A DNA stretch of 37,865 bases from a virus. Both the position numbers and the translations under genes were made by a program. Positions 22,018 to 30,059 of the stretch are shown here, one piece after another; position 1 is the stretch's first letter; each line of letters opens with the position of its first letter. The stretch is from the IMG/VR virus record IMGVR_UViG_3300042261_002381, positions 1 through 37,865 of that record; one strand, 5' to 3'. The notes beneath the pieces were generated by a model. It did no database searches and was not told where the DNA came from. It saw only the letters and a list, made by a program, of their open reading frames with translations.

Positions 22018-23019
22018 ATGCAGAACCTCTTTGCCAACCCGGCCTTCAGCATGGCCAACCTCACGGCCGCCATCAACCTGGTGCCCAACCGCTACGGCCG
22101 GCTGGAAGACCTGAATCTGTTTCCTGCCAAGCCCACTCGCTTTCGGCAAATCATCATTGAAGAGCGCAACGGTGTGCTGAACCTGCTGCCCACCATGCCA
22201 CCCGGCTCGCCGGGCACAGTGGGCACGCGTGGCAAGCGCAAGGTCCGCTCCTTTGTCATTCCTCACATCCCGCACGACGACGTGGTGCTGCCCGAAGAAG
22301 TCCAGGGCATTCGCGCCTTTGGATCGGAGACCGAGCTGGAAACCCTGGCCGGTGTGCTGGCCCGGCATCTGGAGACCATGCGGAACAAGCACGCCATTAC
22401 GCTTGAGCACTTGCGCATGGGCGCCTTGAAGGGCGAGATCCTGGATGCCGATGGTTCGACCATCTACAACCTCTACGACGAATTCGGCATTGATGCGACC
22501 ACCATGTCGCTGGGTTTGGCGGATGCCAAGACCAATGTTCGCAACAAGTGCGTCAAGGTCCTTGGCGAAATGGAAAAAGCCCTGCAGGGCGAATTCATGA
22601 CCGGCGTGCGCTGCCTGTGCTCTCCGTCCTTCTTCGAGGCCCTGACCAGCCACGCCAATGTGGTGGAGTCCTACACCCGGTTCCAGGAAGGTGCCTGGCT
22701 GCGCGAAGACGTGCGCACCGGCTTCACCTACGGCGGCATCACCTTCGAGGAATACCGGGGCCAGGCCAGCTCGGCCGACGGCACGGTGCGCAAGTTCATC
22801 GCGGACGGTGAAGCGCATTGCTTTCCCGTGGGCACAGTCGACACCTTCGGCACCTACTTCGCGCCAGCGGACTTCAACGAGACGGTCAACACCCTGGGTC
22901 AGCCGGTCTACGCCAAGCAGGCGCCCCGCCAGTTCGACCGAGGCACCGACCTGCACACGCAGAGCAACCCGCTGCCCATGTGCCACCGTCCGGGCGTGCT
23001 GATCAAGCTAACGGCTTGA
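22018..23019 (+). CDS. Major capsid protein (gpE family)
   Basis: This 333-aa protein has the lambda gpE/HK97-fold pattern: LTAAINLVPNRYGRLEDLNLF, RGKRKVRSFVIPHIPHDD, GALKGEILDADGSTIYNLY (around 135-155) and a C-terminal HTQSNPLPMCHRPGVLIKL. It builds the icosahedral shell. The ATG at 22018 follows TTGGAGC; a TTG four codons upstream is less likely. It is followed after 3 bases by the FII-like gene. Confidence 0.95.
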   Translation: MQNLFANPAFSMANLTAAINLVPNRYGRLEDLNLFPAKPTRFRQIIIEERNGVLNLLPTMPPGSPGTVGTRGKRKVRSFVIPHIPHDDVVLPEEVQGIRAFGSETELETLAGVLARHLETMRNKHAITLEHLRMGALKGEILDADGSTIYNLYDEFGIDATTMSLGLADAKTNVRNKCVKVLGEMEKALQGEFMTGVRCLCSPSFFEALTSHANVVESYTRFQEGAWLREDVRTGFTYGGITFEEYRGQASSADGTVRKFIADGEAHCFPVGTVDTFGTYFAPADFNETVNTLGQPVYAKQAPRQFDRGTDLHTQSNPLPMCHRPGVLIKLTA

Positions 23020-23022
23020 TTC

Positions 23023-23331
23023 ATGCAAGCAGCCTTTGAGCGAGCAGTGGTGCGTCTGTTTGCCCGGCTGGGGGTGCCTGGCACCTACCGGCTTGCCGAT
23101 GGCCAAGAAATCGTCACCCGGTTCATCTCCAAGCAGGCCGATGTCGTCGAGTCTTTCGGTGACACGCGCTTGGCGCTGGCAACCCACCACTTTGATGTGA
23201 TGGCCCGAGAGGTGATGTCTCCTCGCGAGGGGGAACGCTTCACCGTCGCTGGTCAGACCTATCAGGTGGTGGGCGAGCCATTGGCCGATCGTGATCGCCT
23301 GATCTGGACCCTGACCGGAGCGCCGATATGA
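23023..23331 (+). CDS. Head-tail joining protein (gpFII-like)
   Basis: This 102-aa protein has the slot and length of the lambda FII/Gifsy-2 head-tail connector. It is beta-rich, with YRLADGQEIVTRFISKQAD and TVAGQTYQVVGEPLADRDRL. FII-like proteins form the interface to which the preassembled tail docks. Lambda gene FI has no counterpart here. The stop overlaps the next start as ATGA. Confidence 0.75.
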   Translation: MQAAFERAVVRLFARLGVPGTYRLADGQEIVTRFISKQADVVESFGDTRLALATHHFDVMAREVMSPREGERFTVAGQTYQVVGEPLADRDRLIWTLTGAPI

Positions 23332-23987
23332 GGCTGATGGCGGCCTTGTCTGGTGATCTGGACCAAATGCTGGCGGAAGAAGTGCGCATTGCCGAGCAGG
23401 CCGTGACGCAATCCATCCGCGAGGCGACCGACGGTCTCAAGACCGAGTTGCGCAACCAGATCACCGGTGCGGGCCTGGGCCAGCGCCTGGCGAACACCTG
23501 GCGCGGCGAGGTCTATCCCAAAGGCCAGATGAGCATCAAGGCGGCGGGCCTTGTTTACAGCCGGGCTCCAGAGGTGGTCGGCGCCCATGACCAGGGCGCG
23601 ACCATCCGCTCCAAAGACGGGTTCTGGCTGGCGATTGCCTTGCCCGCTGCTGGCAAAGGCCCTCGTGGCAAACGCATGACTCCTGGTCTTTGGGAAAAGC
23701 TCCGTGGCCAGCGCCTGCGTTTCGTCTACCGCCGGGGCAAGCCCTCGCTCCTCGTTGCCGAAAACCAGCGTGCTCGCCAGGGCCAGCGTGGCGGCTTCTC
23801 CGCTGCCTCGCAGAAGGCTCAAGCCAGCGGCCGAGGCCTGGTCACGGTGCCGATGTTCCTGCTGGTGCCGCAAGTCACCCTGAAGAAGAAATTCGACATC
23901 GACAGCGCCTCGCGCCGTTGGGTCAGCACCCTGGCCAACCGGATCGCCAACCGCTTCGATGAGGCTGAACGCAAAGGTGAAAGCTGA
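23328..23987 (+). CDS. DUF6441-like minor tail protein (gpZ position)
   Basis: The product is 219 aa. It begins with an acidic helix, and a basic middle region includes GPRGKRMTPGLWEKLRGQRL and FVYRRGKPSLLV. The C-terminal part reads VPMFLLVPQVTLKKKFDID, then a long amphipathic helix. It occupies the position of lambda gpZ, which connects the tail to the head, and matches a family annotated DUF6441 in proteobacterial phages. The start overlaps the FII-like stop, and the stop overlaps the next start (TGATG). Confidence 0.75.
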   Translation: MRLMAALSGDLDQMLAEEVRIAEQAVTQSIREATDGLKTELRNQITGAGLGQRLANTWRGEVYPKGQMSIKAAGLVYSRAPEVVGAHDQGATIRSKDGFWLAIALPAAGKGPRGKRMTPGLWEKLRGQRLRFVYRRGKPSLLVAENQRARQGQRGGFSAASQKAQASGRGLVTVPMFLLVPQVTLKKKFDIDSASRRWVSTLANRIANRFDEAERKGES

Positions 23988-24430
23988 TGAGCCAACGACC
24001 CAGTCAACGTGAGAACGCCATCGGCGCACTGTTCGCTGTGCTCGGGCAGCTGTCTCTGGGTGTGATGACCATACGCAACGCATCCTTACCCGAGAGGTTG
24101 TCAGAGCATGCCATGGCCGTCTTGCGTGACGGCGAGATGGGCGAACCCGAGGTGTCGCTCTCGCCACTGACCTACCACTGGCAGCACCAGGTGGCGATCG
24201 AAATCTTCGTCGCCGACCCGGATGCCAGCGAGCGCGATAAGCGCATGGACGGCCTATTGGTCGAACTGGCAGCCCTGATCGAAGCGGACCGCACGCTTGG
24301 CGGCGTCATCGAGTACGCCGAAATCGGTCCACCCAAGTTCGATGAACTGGCACCCGATGGGGTCAGTGGCATCAAAGCTTGCTTGCTACCCGTGGTCCTG
24401 CACTACAGCAGCTCAGGTCCGCTGAACTGA
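23987..24430 (+). CDS. Tail terminator-like protein (gpU position)
   Basis: The product is 147 aa. It opens with a helix (ENAIGALFAVLGQLSLGVMT), followed by alternating beta strands (VSLSPLTYHWQHQVAIEIFV and CLLPVVLHYSS), the layout of gpU-type tail terminators that stop tube growth. Homologues are sometimes mis-annotated as acyl-CoA transferases. Its place between the gpZ- and tube-like genes supports the assignment. Confidence 0.75.
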   Translation: MSQRPSQRENAIGALFAVLGQLSLGVMTIRNASLPERLSEHAMAVLRDGEMGEPEVSLSPLTYHWQHQVAIEIFVADPDASERDKRMDGLLVELAALIEADRTLGGVIEYAEIGPPKFDELAPDGVSGIKACLLPVVLHYSSSGPLN

Positions 24431-24455
24431 AACCTATTTTCCAAGGAGAAACCTC

Positions 24456-25394
24456 ATGGCCCGTGCCTACGGCGCGAACGCCAGCCTCTTGGCCGCGTTC
24501 GAAACCACCTATGGCAGCAACCCGGTGGGCGACTACTGGAAGCTGCCCTTTGTTTCCACCACCCTCGGCTCCGAGCAGGGGTTGATTGCGAACGACCTGA
24601 TTGGCCTGGGTCGTGAGCCCAATGCGCCGATTCGAGATGTGATCAAGGTCGAAGGCGACATGGTCGTGCCCGTGGACGTGCGCAACATCGGCATGTGGCT
24701 CAAAGCCCTGCTGGGCAGCGCCACCACCACGGGCACCGGCACGCTCACCCACACCTTCATCTCTGGCAAGTCCAGTTTGCCAAGCCTCAGTCTTGAGACG
24801 GGTCTTCCCGATATCCCGGCCTGGTTTGTGGCGTCTGGCGTCATGGTCAACAGCCTGCAGGTGGGGTTTGCCCGTTCGGGTGCGGCCAATGCCACGGTCG
24901 GCCTGATCGCGCAGGGTGAGGTCAAGCAGGCCGCCACCATCGATGCCTCCCCGACGACGCGCGACATCCTGCGGTTCAACCAGTTTCAGGGATCCATCAA
25001 GAAGGGGGGCACTGCGCTGGGTAACGTGGTCTCGGCGCAACTCACGTATTCCAACAACCTCGAGCGCATCGAGACCATCCGCTCCGACGGAAAGATCGAC
25101 GGCGCTGACCCCACGGTGGCCAGCCTGACTGGCAATTTGGAGGTCCGCTTTGCCGATACCCAGCTCATCGATGCGGCCACCAACAACACGCCACTGGAGT
25201 TGACGTTCGCCTACACGATCGACGCCACCAAGCGCCTAACCTTCATCGCACATGAGGTCTACCTGCCCAAGCCCAAAGTTTCCATCACTGGGCCAGGTGG
25301 CATTCAAGCCACTTTCGAGTGGCAAGCCGCCAAGAACGTGGCGGCCAACAAGATGCTCACCGTCGAACTGCTCAACGACGTGACCACGTATTGA
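24456..25394 (+). CDS. Major tail tube protein (gpV-like)
   Basis: The product is 312 aa with CAAGGAGA before the ATG. The sequence is almost all beta, with many Thr, Gly and Asn residues. Recurrent features are EGDMVVPVDVRNIGMWLKAL, THTFISGKSSLPSLSLETG and a C-terminal VSITGPGGIQATFEWQAA, typical of siphophage tail tube proteins. Hexamers would stack on the tape measure. It is directly followed by the chaperone genes, as in lambda. Confidence 0.88.
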   Translation: MARAYGANASLLAAFETTYGSNPVGDYWKLPFVSTTLGSEQGLIANDLIGLGREPNAPIRDVIKVEGDMVVPVDVRNIGMWLKALLGSATTTGTGTLTHTFISGKSSLPSLSLETGLPDIPAWFVASGVMVNSLQVGFARSGAANATVGLIAQGEVKQAATIDASPTTRDILRFNQFQGSIKKGGTALGNVVSAQLTYSNNLERIETIRSDGKIDGADPTVASLTGNLEVRFADTQLIDAATNNTPLELTFAYTIDATKRLTFIAHEVYLPKPKVSITGPGGIQATFEWQAAKNVAANKMLTVELLNDVTTY

Positions 25395-25410
25395 TACCCA
25401 GGACTTTCCA

Positions 25411-25761
25411 ATGATCAAACTCAACATTCCACGTGAACCGCACTGGATCGCACTGGCCGCTGGCGTGCGCCTGCAGGTCAGGCCCGCCACCACTGCCTTG
25501 GTGATGGCTGCGCGCCATGCCGCCGCCAAAGTGGCCGGCACTGACATCGCCGCTGCTGGCGAGCGGACCGCCACCCTCATCACCGAACTGGCCAAGCTGG
25601 CCGTCATCGCCTGGGAAGGCGTGGCCGACGACAAAGGTCAACCAGCATCCGTCACACCAGAAGGCGTGGCCGCTTTGATGGAGCACTGGCTGTTGGCCGA
25701 GGCCTTCGAGCGCGAATACCTCGCTGGCCTCTACGCACTGGAATCGGAAAAAAACGCCTGA
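25411..25761 (+). CDS. Tail assembly chaperone (gpG-like, zero-frame product)
   Basis: This 116-aa protein is the normal termination product of the G/GT pair. The sequence is helical (TALVMAARHAAAKVAGTDIA, TATLITELAKLAVIAWEGVA, then GVAALMEHWLLAEAFEREYL). It binds and shields the tape measure protein during tail assembly. The last codons, GAA AAA AAC GCC TGA, carry the slippery heptamer, so a fraction of ribosomes would continue in the -1 frame. Confidence 0.88.
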   Translation: MIKLNIPREPHWIALAAGVRLQVRPATTALVMAARHAAAKVAGTDIAAAGERTATLITELAKLAVIAWEGVADDKGQPASVTPEGVAALMEHWLLAEAFEREYLAGLYALESEKNA

Positions 25762-26072
25762 AGGCCCGCACCGCATGGCACTTTGGTGGCGGGCCGAACT
25801 ACTGCAGTGCCTGCCTTCAAAGCTGTGCTGAGCCATGTCCCGAGTGCCCGTACACCATGAATGCACCCCTGAGCCTGGAAGGCTGGCAAGCGGCCAGTGC
25901 CATGGAAGTTTGTGCCAGTCAGTTGCGCATGACCCAGGGTCGTGTCGTGGGTCTGGATCTGAACGCATGGATGCTGACCTGCGAGTGCGCTGGGTTGGAC
26001 AAAGCCACTGCGATCGATCTGTTTCCGGCAGCAGAGGCGGGCCTGATGAGCACCTTTGAACAAAACGAATAA
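25411..26072 (+). CDS. Tail assembly chaperone fusion (gpGT-like, by -1 frameshift)
   Basis: A slip on A AAA AAC (25749-25755) moves ribosomes to the frame that stays open to the stop at 26070-26072. This gives about 220 aa: 115 from the zero frame and 105 from the -1 frame. The added part begins RLKARTAWHFGGGPNY, contains the motif CSACLQSCAEPCPEC (Cys codons at 25803, 25812, 25824, 25836 and 25845), then runs into the segment starting MNAPLSLEGW at 25857. That segment could also be read as a 71-aa gene but has no good ribosome-binding site. In lambda the T domain recruits tail tube subunits. Confidence 0.85.
25749..25795 (+). promoter_or_regulatory. Programmed -1 frameshift signal
   Basis: The slippery heptamer A AAA AAC is in the correct phase (25749-25755). 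It is followed after 7 bases by a stem: GGCCCGC (25763-25769) pairs with GCGGGCC (25789-25795), and ACC/GGT can extend it across one bulged base. Spacing and stem are as expected for a stimulatory hairpin. The zero-frame stop lies between the two elements. Confidence 0.85.
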
Positions 26073-26113
26073 CGCGACGACAGATCTCTTTGCCTTGATC
26101 CGAGTGTTTCCCC

Positions 26114-28729
26114 ATGGCTGAACGCAATCTCTCCATTCGCCTGTCCGTGATCGACGGTGGCAAGGTCAAAGCCGAGCTGTCCGAGATCGGCGAGAAGGGG
26201 GAGCGCTCGCTCAAGAAAATAGAAGCGGCTGCCACCCCAGCCTCCGGTGGCCTCAAGCTCCTGTCCAGCGCAGCCAACGATGCCAAGTTCCAACTGCAGG
26301 CCGCGACAGACCGACTTGGCATGCTGGGCTCGGTGCTGGGCAAGCTCGGTCCTGCCGGTCTGATCGCCGGTGCCAGCATCGCAGCACTCGGTGTGGGCAT
26401 CACGGCGCTCGTCATGCCGGTGGCCCGGGTGGGCGATGAGTTCTTCAAGCTCTCGCAAAAGACTGGGGTATCGGTCGAGGCGCTGACCGCGCTGGACTAT
26501 GCGGCCAAGCTGTCGGATGTCAGCACCGAAGGCTTGACCAAGGCACTGCAAAAACTGTCGGTTGCCATGTTCGACTCCCAGGTCAATGGCGAAGAGGGCA
26601 GCGCAGCGTTGAAGGCGCTGGGTGTGTCGGCCACCGATGTGCACGGACAGATCCGTCCGACCGAGCAGGTCTTGCTGGATCTGGCGGACAAGTTTTCTGT
26701 CATGCCTGATGGAGCCGATAAGGCTGCTTTGGCGGTCAAGCTCTTCGGCAAAGAAGGCCTGGCCATCGTCCCGTTCCTGAATCAGGGGCGTGAGGGCATT
26801 ACAGCGCTGATGGAAGAAGCGCAGCGCCTGGGCCTGGTCATGTCGGAAGACGTGGCGCGTGCATCCGAGGTCTTCAACGACAACCTGACGCGCCTGTCTG
26901 CCATCTTCGAGGGCGTGCAGCGCCAGATCGGCGCAGCCGTCATCCCGATCCTGGCTGACTTCACCGAGCAGGTGATCTTGGCGCAGGGTGAAACCGGCAG
27001 TTTCAGCAATGAACTGCAGCGCATCACGTCTAACCGGGATGCCACGCTCGCGTTTCTGGAGTCGGTGGCCTCGGGTCTGGCCTTCATTGCCGAGTCGGCG
27101 GTGCTGGCCAAGCGTGTGATTGCCCAGCCCTTTGACAGTCTGTCGGTGGTGGGCAAGGACATCGAGACCTGGTTCAAGACCGATTTGCTGCGCACGCTGA
27201 AGTCCATGGGTTACGACCCCAAGGTCATTGATGCGGAAATCGCCAAGCTGCAAGGGGCGCGTGACGACTACGTGCACGCCGCCAACGACCGGCTCTTCAA
27301 CATCAACCAGAACCCGGGCTACGCGGACCGGGTGGCGAAGTTTTTCGATGAGCAGCGCCGCACCGTGCGTGTGATGGGCCAAAAGTTCGTGCTCGACACC
27401 GAGGCTCAGGCCAAGGAAGTGCAGGCCATTTACGATAAGTTCTTGCCGACGCTGCCGCGCAAGCCCCGGATGGAGTTGGACCTGTCCGGCTTTCAAAAGC
27501 CCAAGCCCGCTGAAAAACTCAACGAAGGCGAAGCCTTCCTCAATCAGCTGCGCTCGCGCCTGACCCGCACGCAAGAGGGTGAAGCTGCCGAACTGCGCGC
27601 CCGGGCCCTGCAGATCGAAGCCAAGGGCTACCAAGGGGTGGCGGCTGAGGCCCAGCAGTACATCCAGGTGCTCGAAGCCATCGAGCGCCAGAAGGAAGCT
27701 AATAAAACCTTCGACGCCTTTGAAAAAGAAGAAGCCGCCTCGCGCAAGATCACCGAAGGCTTGATTGGCGGCAACCGCCAGCGCATCGAAGCCCTGCAGT
27801 TGCAGCGCCAGATGCTGGACATGACCGATGCCGAAAAAGCCGCCCTGCAGGCCCGCTCTGATCTGGAAAAGGCTGCTGCCAATGCGCGCAAGGAAGCCAA
27901 CCAGATCGAAGATCCGGGCCTGCAGGCTCAGACCATTGAAGCCATCAACGATGCGTTGGCCAGGCAACTACCCATCGTTGAAGATCTGGTGCGGGCCAAC
28001 ACGGACTATCAGCGCAGTTTTGAGTACGGTGCCAAGTCGGCGCTCAGAACCTATATCGACGACGCGACCAACGCCGCCAAGCGTGCCCAGCAGGTCACGG
28101 CCAATGCGTTTCGAGGCATGGAGACGGCGCTCACCCAGTTCGTGATGACGGGCAAGCTGGACTTCAAAAGCTTGGCCGATTCCATCATCTCGGACCTCGT
28201 GCGCATCCAGATCCAGCGATCTATCACGCTGCCGCTGGCGAACGCGATGAATGGTGCCATGGCCGGGATGGACTTGGGATCAATGTGGGCCAGCCTGTTC
28301 CCTTCGGCCCAAGGCAATGTGTTTGAAGGCCCAGCCCTATCGGCCTACCGCAACACGGTGGTCGACCGTCCGACGGTGTTCCCGTTTGCCCAGGGCGCTG
28401 GCTTTGCCAGCGTGCCACGTATCGGTCTCATGGGCGAAAAACCTGGCAGCCCGGGCGAAGCCATCATGCCGCTCACGCGCATGCGCGATGGCGATCTGGG
28501 CGTCAAGGTCAACGGCGGAGGCAGCACCGTCATCGTCAATGTTATCGAGGCCGCCGGCAAAGGTGGCCAGCAACAGCAGCGCACTGACAGCAACGGCAAC
28601 CAAGTGATCGACGTCTGGGTAGAACAAATCACGGCCAAGGTCTGGGGCGATGTGGCGCGTGGTGCCGGTCCCGGCCCTGGCGTGCTGGCCAACACCTACG
28701 GCCTGAACCGCGTGGCAGGAGCCTATTGA
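26114..28729 (+). CDS. Tail tape measure protein (gpH-like)
   Basis: The product is 871 aa, the longest helical protein in the tail block; it sets tail length and is ejected with the DNA. A hydrophobic segment at about 78-102 (GPAGLIAGASIAALGVGITA) is typical. The first 70 residues and 440-640 are rich in Ala, Glu, Lys and Gln and would form coiled coils. The C-terminal region (about 640-760) holds the lambda-tail-like ALTQFVMTGKLDFKSLADSI. It follows the chaperone genes, which bind it. Confidence 0.93.
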   Translation: MAERNLSIRLSVIDGGKVKAELSEIGEKGERSLKKIEAAATPASGGLKLLSSAANDAKFQLQAATDRLGMLGSVLGKLGPAGLIAGASIAALGVGITALVMPVARVGDEFFKLSQKTGVSVEALTALDYAAKLSDVSTEGLTKALQKLSVAMFDSQVNGEEGSAALKALGVSATDVHGQIRPTEQVLLDLADKFSVMPDGADKAALAVKLFGKEGLAIVPFLNQGREGITALMEEAQRLGLVMSEDVARASEVFNDNLTRLSAIFEGVQRQIGAAVIPILADFTEQVILAQGETGSFSNELQRITSNRDATLAFLESVASGLAFIAESAVLAKRVIAQPFDSLSVVGKDIETWFKTDLLRTLKSMGYDPKVIDAEIAKLQGARDDYVHAANDRLFNINQNPGYADRVAKFFDEQRRTVRVMGQKFVLDTEAQAKEVQAIYDKFLPTLPRKPRMELDLSGFQKPKPAEKLNEGEAFLNQLRSRLTRTQEGEAAELRARALQIEAKGYQGVAAEAQQYIQVLEAIERQKEANKTFDAFEKEEAASRKITEGLIGGNRQRIEALQLQRQMLDMTDAEKAALQARSDLEKAAANARKEANQIEDPGLQAQTIEAINDALARQLPIVEDLVRANTDYQRSFEYGAKSALRTYIDDATNAAKRAQQVTANAFRGMETALTQFVMTGKLDFKSLADSIISDLVRIQIQRSITLPLANAMNGAMAGMDLGSMWASLFPSAQGNVFEGPALSAYRNTVVDRPTVFPFAQGAGFASVPRIGLMGEKPGSPGEAIMPLTRMRDGDLGVKVNGGGSTVIVNVIEAAGKGGQQQQRTDSNGNQVIDVWVEQITAKVWGDVARGAGPGPGVLANTYGLNRVAGAY

Positions 28730-28730
28730 T

Positions 28731-29084
28731 ATGGCAACTTGGCCCACAACATTGCCCCGGCCGCAGGTCGCGGGCTACGTCATCGCGCCTTTGGATGTCA
28801 CCGTGCGCACTGACATGGAGGCTGGTTTGCCCCGCGTGCGTCGCCGCAGTGCGGCACGCAATGATCAGGTGAGCGTTGGCTGGCGTTTTACGGATCCCCA
28901 AATGGCCACGTTTCGGGCCTGGTTCGATGGCGACTGCGCCAATGGAGCCAGTTGGTTCACGGTGGACCTGAACACCGGAGACGCGGGCTTGCGTTCTGTT
29001 CAGGCCCGATTTGTGGGTCCCTGGCAGTCGCAAATGCAGTCCGGTCCGCGTTGGCAGGTCAGTGCGAAGTTGGAGATTCGTTGA
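28731..29084 (+). CDS. Minor tail protein (gpM position)
   Basis: This 117-aa protein starts one base after the tape measure stop. It is beta-rich, with WPTTLPRPQVAGYVIAPLD, VSVGWRFTDPQMATFRAWFD and FVGPWQSQMQSGPRWQVSAK. Its slot after the tape measure gene matches lambda gpM, a tail-tip hub component. The stop overlaps the start of a three-fold GATGGAGG repeat. Confidence 0.75.
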   Translation: MATWPTTLPRPQVAGYVIAPLDVTVRTDMEAGLPRVRRRSAARNDQVSVGWRFTDPQMATFRAWFDGDCANGASWFTVDLNTGDAGLRSVQARFVGPWQSQMQSGPRWQVSAKLEIR

Positions 29085-29118
29085 TGGAGGTTCGCAGATG
29101 GAGGTTCGCAGATGGAGG
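29083..29118 (+). repeat. Tandem repeat carrying three Shine-Dalgarno motifs
   Basis: The 14-base unit GATGGAGGTTCGCA occurs twice in a row (29083-29096 and 29097-29110), followed by a partial third copy GATGGAGG (29111-29118). Each copy carries GGAGG. The last one is about 10 bases before the ATG at 29128. It fills the short gap between two tail genes. Confidence 0.9.
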
Positions 29119-29127
29119 ACTTGATTC

Positions 29128-29667
29128 ATGCCAGATGACACCTTGAGCCTGGCGATCAAAGAGGCCTACGCCAGCGCGCCATCGAACCTGGTCATTCACC
29201 ACACCCTGGAGATCTGGCATCCGAATTTCTCGACGCCGATTCGGGTGGTGCGCGATCACGTGGATCTGACCGCCAAGCTGGAATCCAGCGCCCCGCGCAA
29301 CGGCGGTCAGTACGTCACCTTTGTGGGCTATGCCTTCGATGTCGTGCCGCCCGAGGTGACCCACACGGCCGTGCCGCAGTGCGTGATCGAAATTGACAAC
29401 GTGAGCCGGGACATCCTGGCCAATGTGGAGGCCTCGATGAACGGACAGCCGGGCAGCAGTGAATTGATCACCGTGACTTATCGGGCTTTCCTTTCTTCGG
29501 ATCTGACTGCCCCGCAGAACAACCCGCCGCTGACCCTTACGGTGATGTCGATCTCGGCCACAGTGTTTCGGGTGCGGGCCACTTGTGGATTCCCCAATCT
29601 CGCTAACCGACGATTCCCTGGCCTGGACTACACGGCTGAAGTCTTTCCTGGATTGATTGCGCAATGA
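29128..29667 (+). CDS. DUF1833-type minor tail protein (gpL position)
   Basis: This 179-aa protein matches the DUF1833 pattern: LVIHHTLEIWHPNFSTPIRV, FVGYAFDVVPPEVTHTAVPQ and then IDNVSRDILANVEASM. It occupies the place of lambda gpL, the tail-tip protein that in lambda binds an iron-sulfur cluster, but only a few cysteines are present here (VPQCVIEI and ATCGFPN). The C-terminal part has NRRFPGLDYTAEVFPGL. The stop overlaps the next start as ATGA. Confidence 0.8.
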   Translation: MPDDTLSLAIKEAYASAPSNLVIHHTLEIWHPNFSTPIRVVRDHVDLTAKLESSAPRNGGQYVTFVGYAFDVVPPEVTHTAVPQCVIEIDNVSRDILANVEASMNGQPGSSELITVTYRAFLSSDLTAPQNNPPLTLTVMSISATVFRVRATCGFPNLANRRFPGLDYTAEVFPGLIAQ

Positions 29668-30059
29668 ACCCACACACCCCTCACTGGGCCATCCAGTACA
29701 TCGGCATGCCCTGGGTGGCGGGCAGCAGCGACTGCTGGTCGTTTGCGCGCCAGGTCTGGCGCGAGCAGTTTGGCTGGGATGTGGCTGCTGTCGATGTCAA
29801 TGACGCCAGTCGGCTGTCGTCACTGCGCGCCTTTGACGATCACCCTGAGTACGCGCACTGGCAGATCGTCAGAGACCCGTGCGAGGGCGATGCCTGCCTG
29901 ATGGGCAAATCTGAGCGCCCCAGTCACATTGGCGTGTATTTGGAGGCCGATGGCGGGGGCGTGCTGCACTCTCTGGAAACGGTGGGTGTTGTCTTCACGC
30001 CGGTGTCGGCATTGTCCAGCGTGGGCTTGAGGGTGCTGTCATGGCATCGACGGCGCTGA
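29664..30059 (+). CDS. NlpC/P60-type tail assembly peptidase (gpK-like)
   Basis: This 131-aa protein has the NlpC/P60 pattern: the catalytic Cys in AGSSDCWSFARQVW (about residue 24) and the His in RPSHIGVYLEADG (about 92). It is shorter than lambda gpK, which has an additional Mov34 domain absent here. Such proteins process the tail tip or locally cut peptidoglycan during DNA entry. The end overlaps the J-like gene start by 19 bases. Confidence 0.85.
   Translation: MNPHTPHWAIQYIGMPWVAGSSDCWSFARQVWREQFGWDVAAVDVNDASRLSSLRAFDDHPEYAHWQIVRDPCEGDACLMGKSERPSHIGVYLEADGGGVLHSLETVGVVFTPVSALSSVGLRVLSWHRRR

Noticed and set aside
25857-26072. Independent 71-aa gene starting at the internal ATG
   Set aside because: There is no good ribosome-binding site, and the same frame extends upstream to the slip site, with a cysteine motif before the ATG. 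It is better explained as the C-terminal part of the frameshift product.
25919-27967. Long minus-strand open frame opposite the tape measure gene
   Set aside because: It lies antisense to a clear tape measure protein, has low-complexity composition, and has no ribosome-binding site or recognisable domain.
29084-29146. A 20-codon frame starting inside the GGAGG repeat
   Set aside because: It overlaps the next gene start and its sequence simply reflects the repeat. No support for a peptide beyond possible start-site competition.
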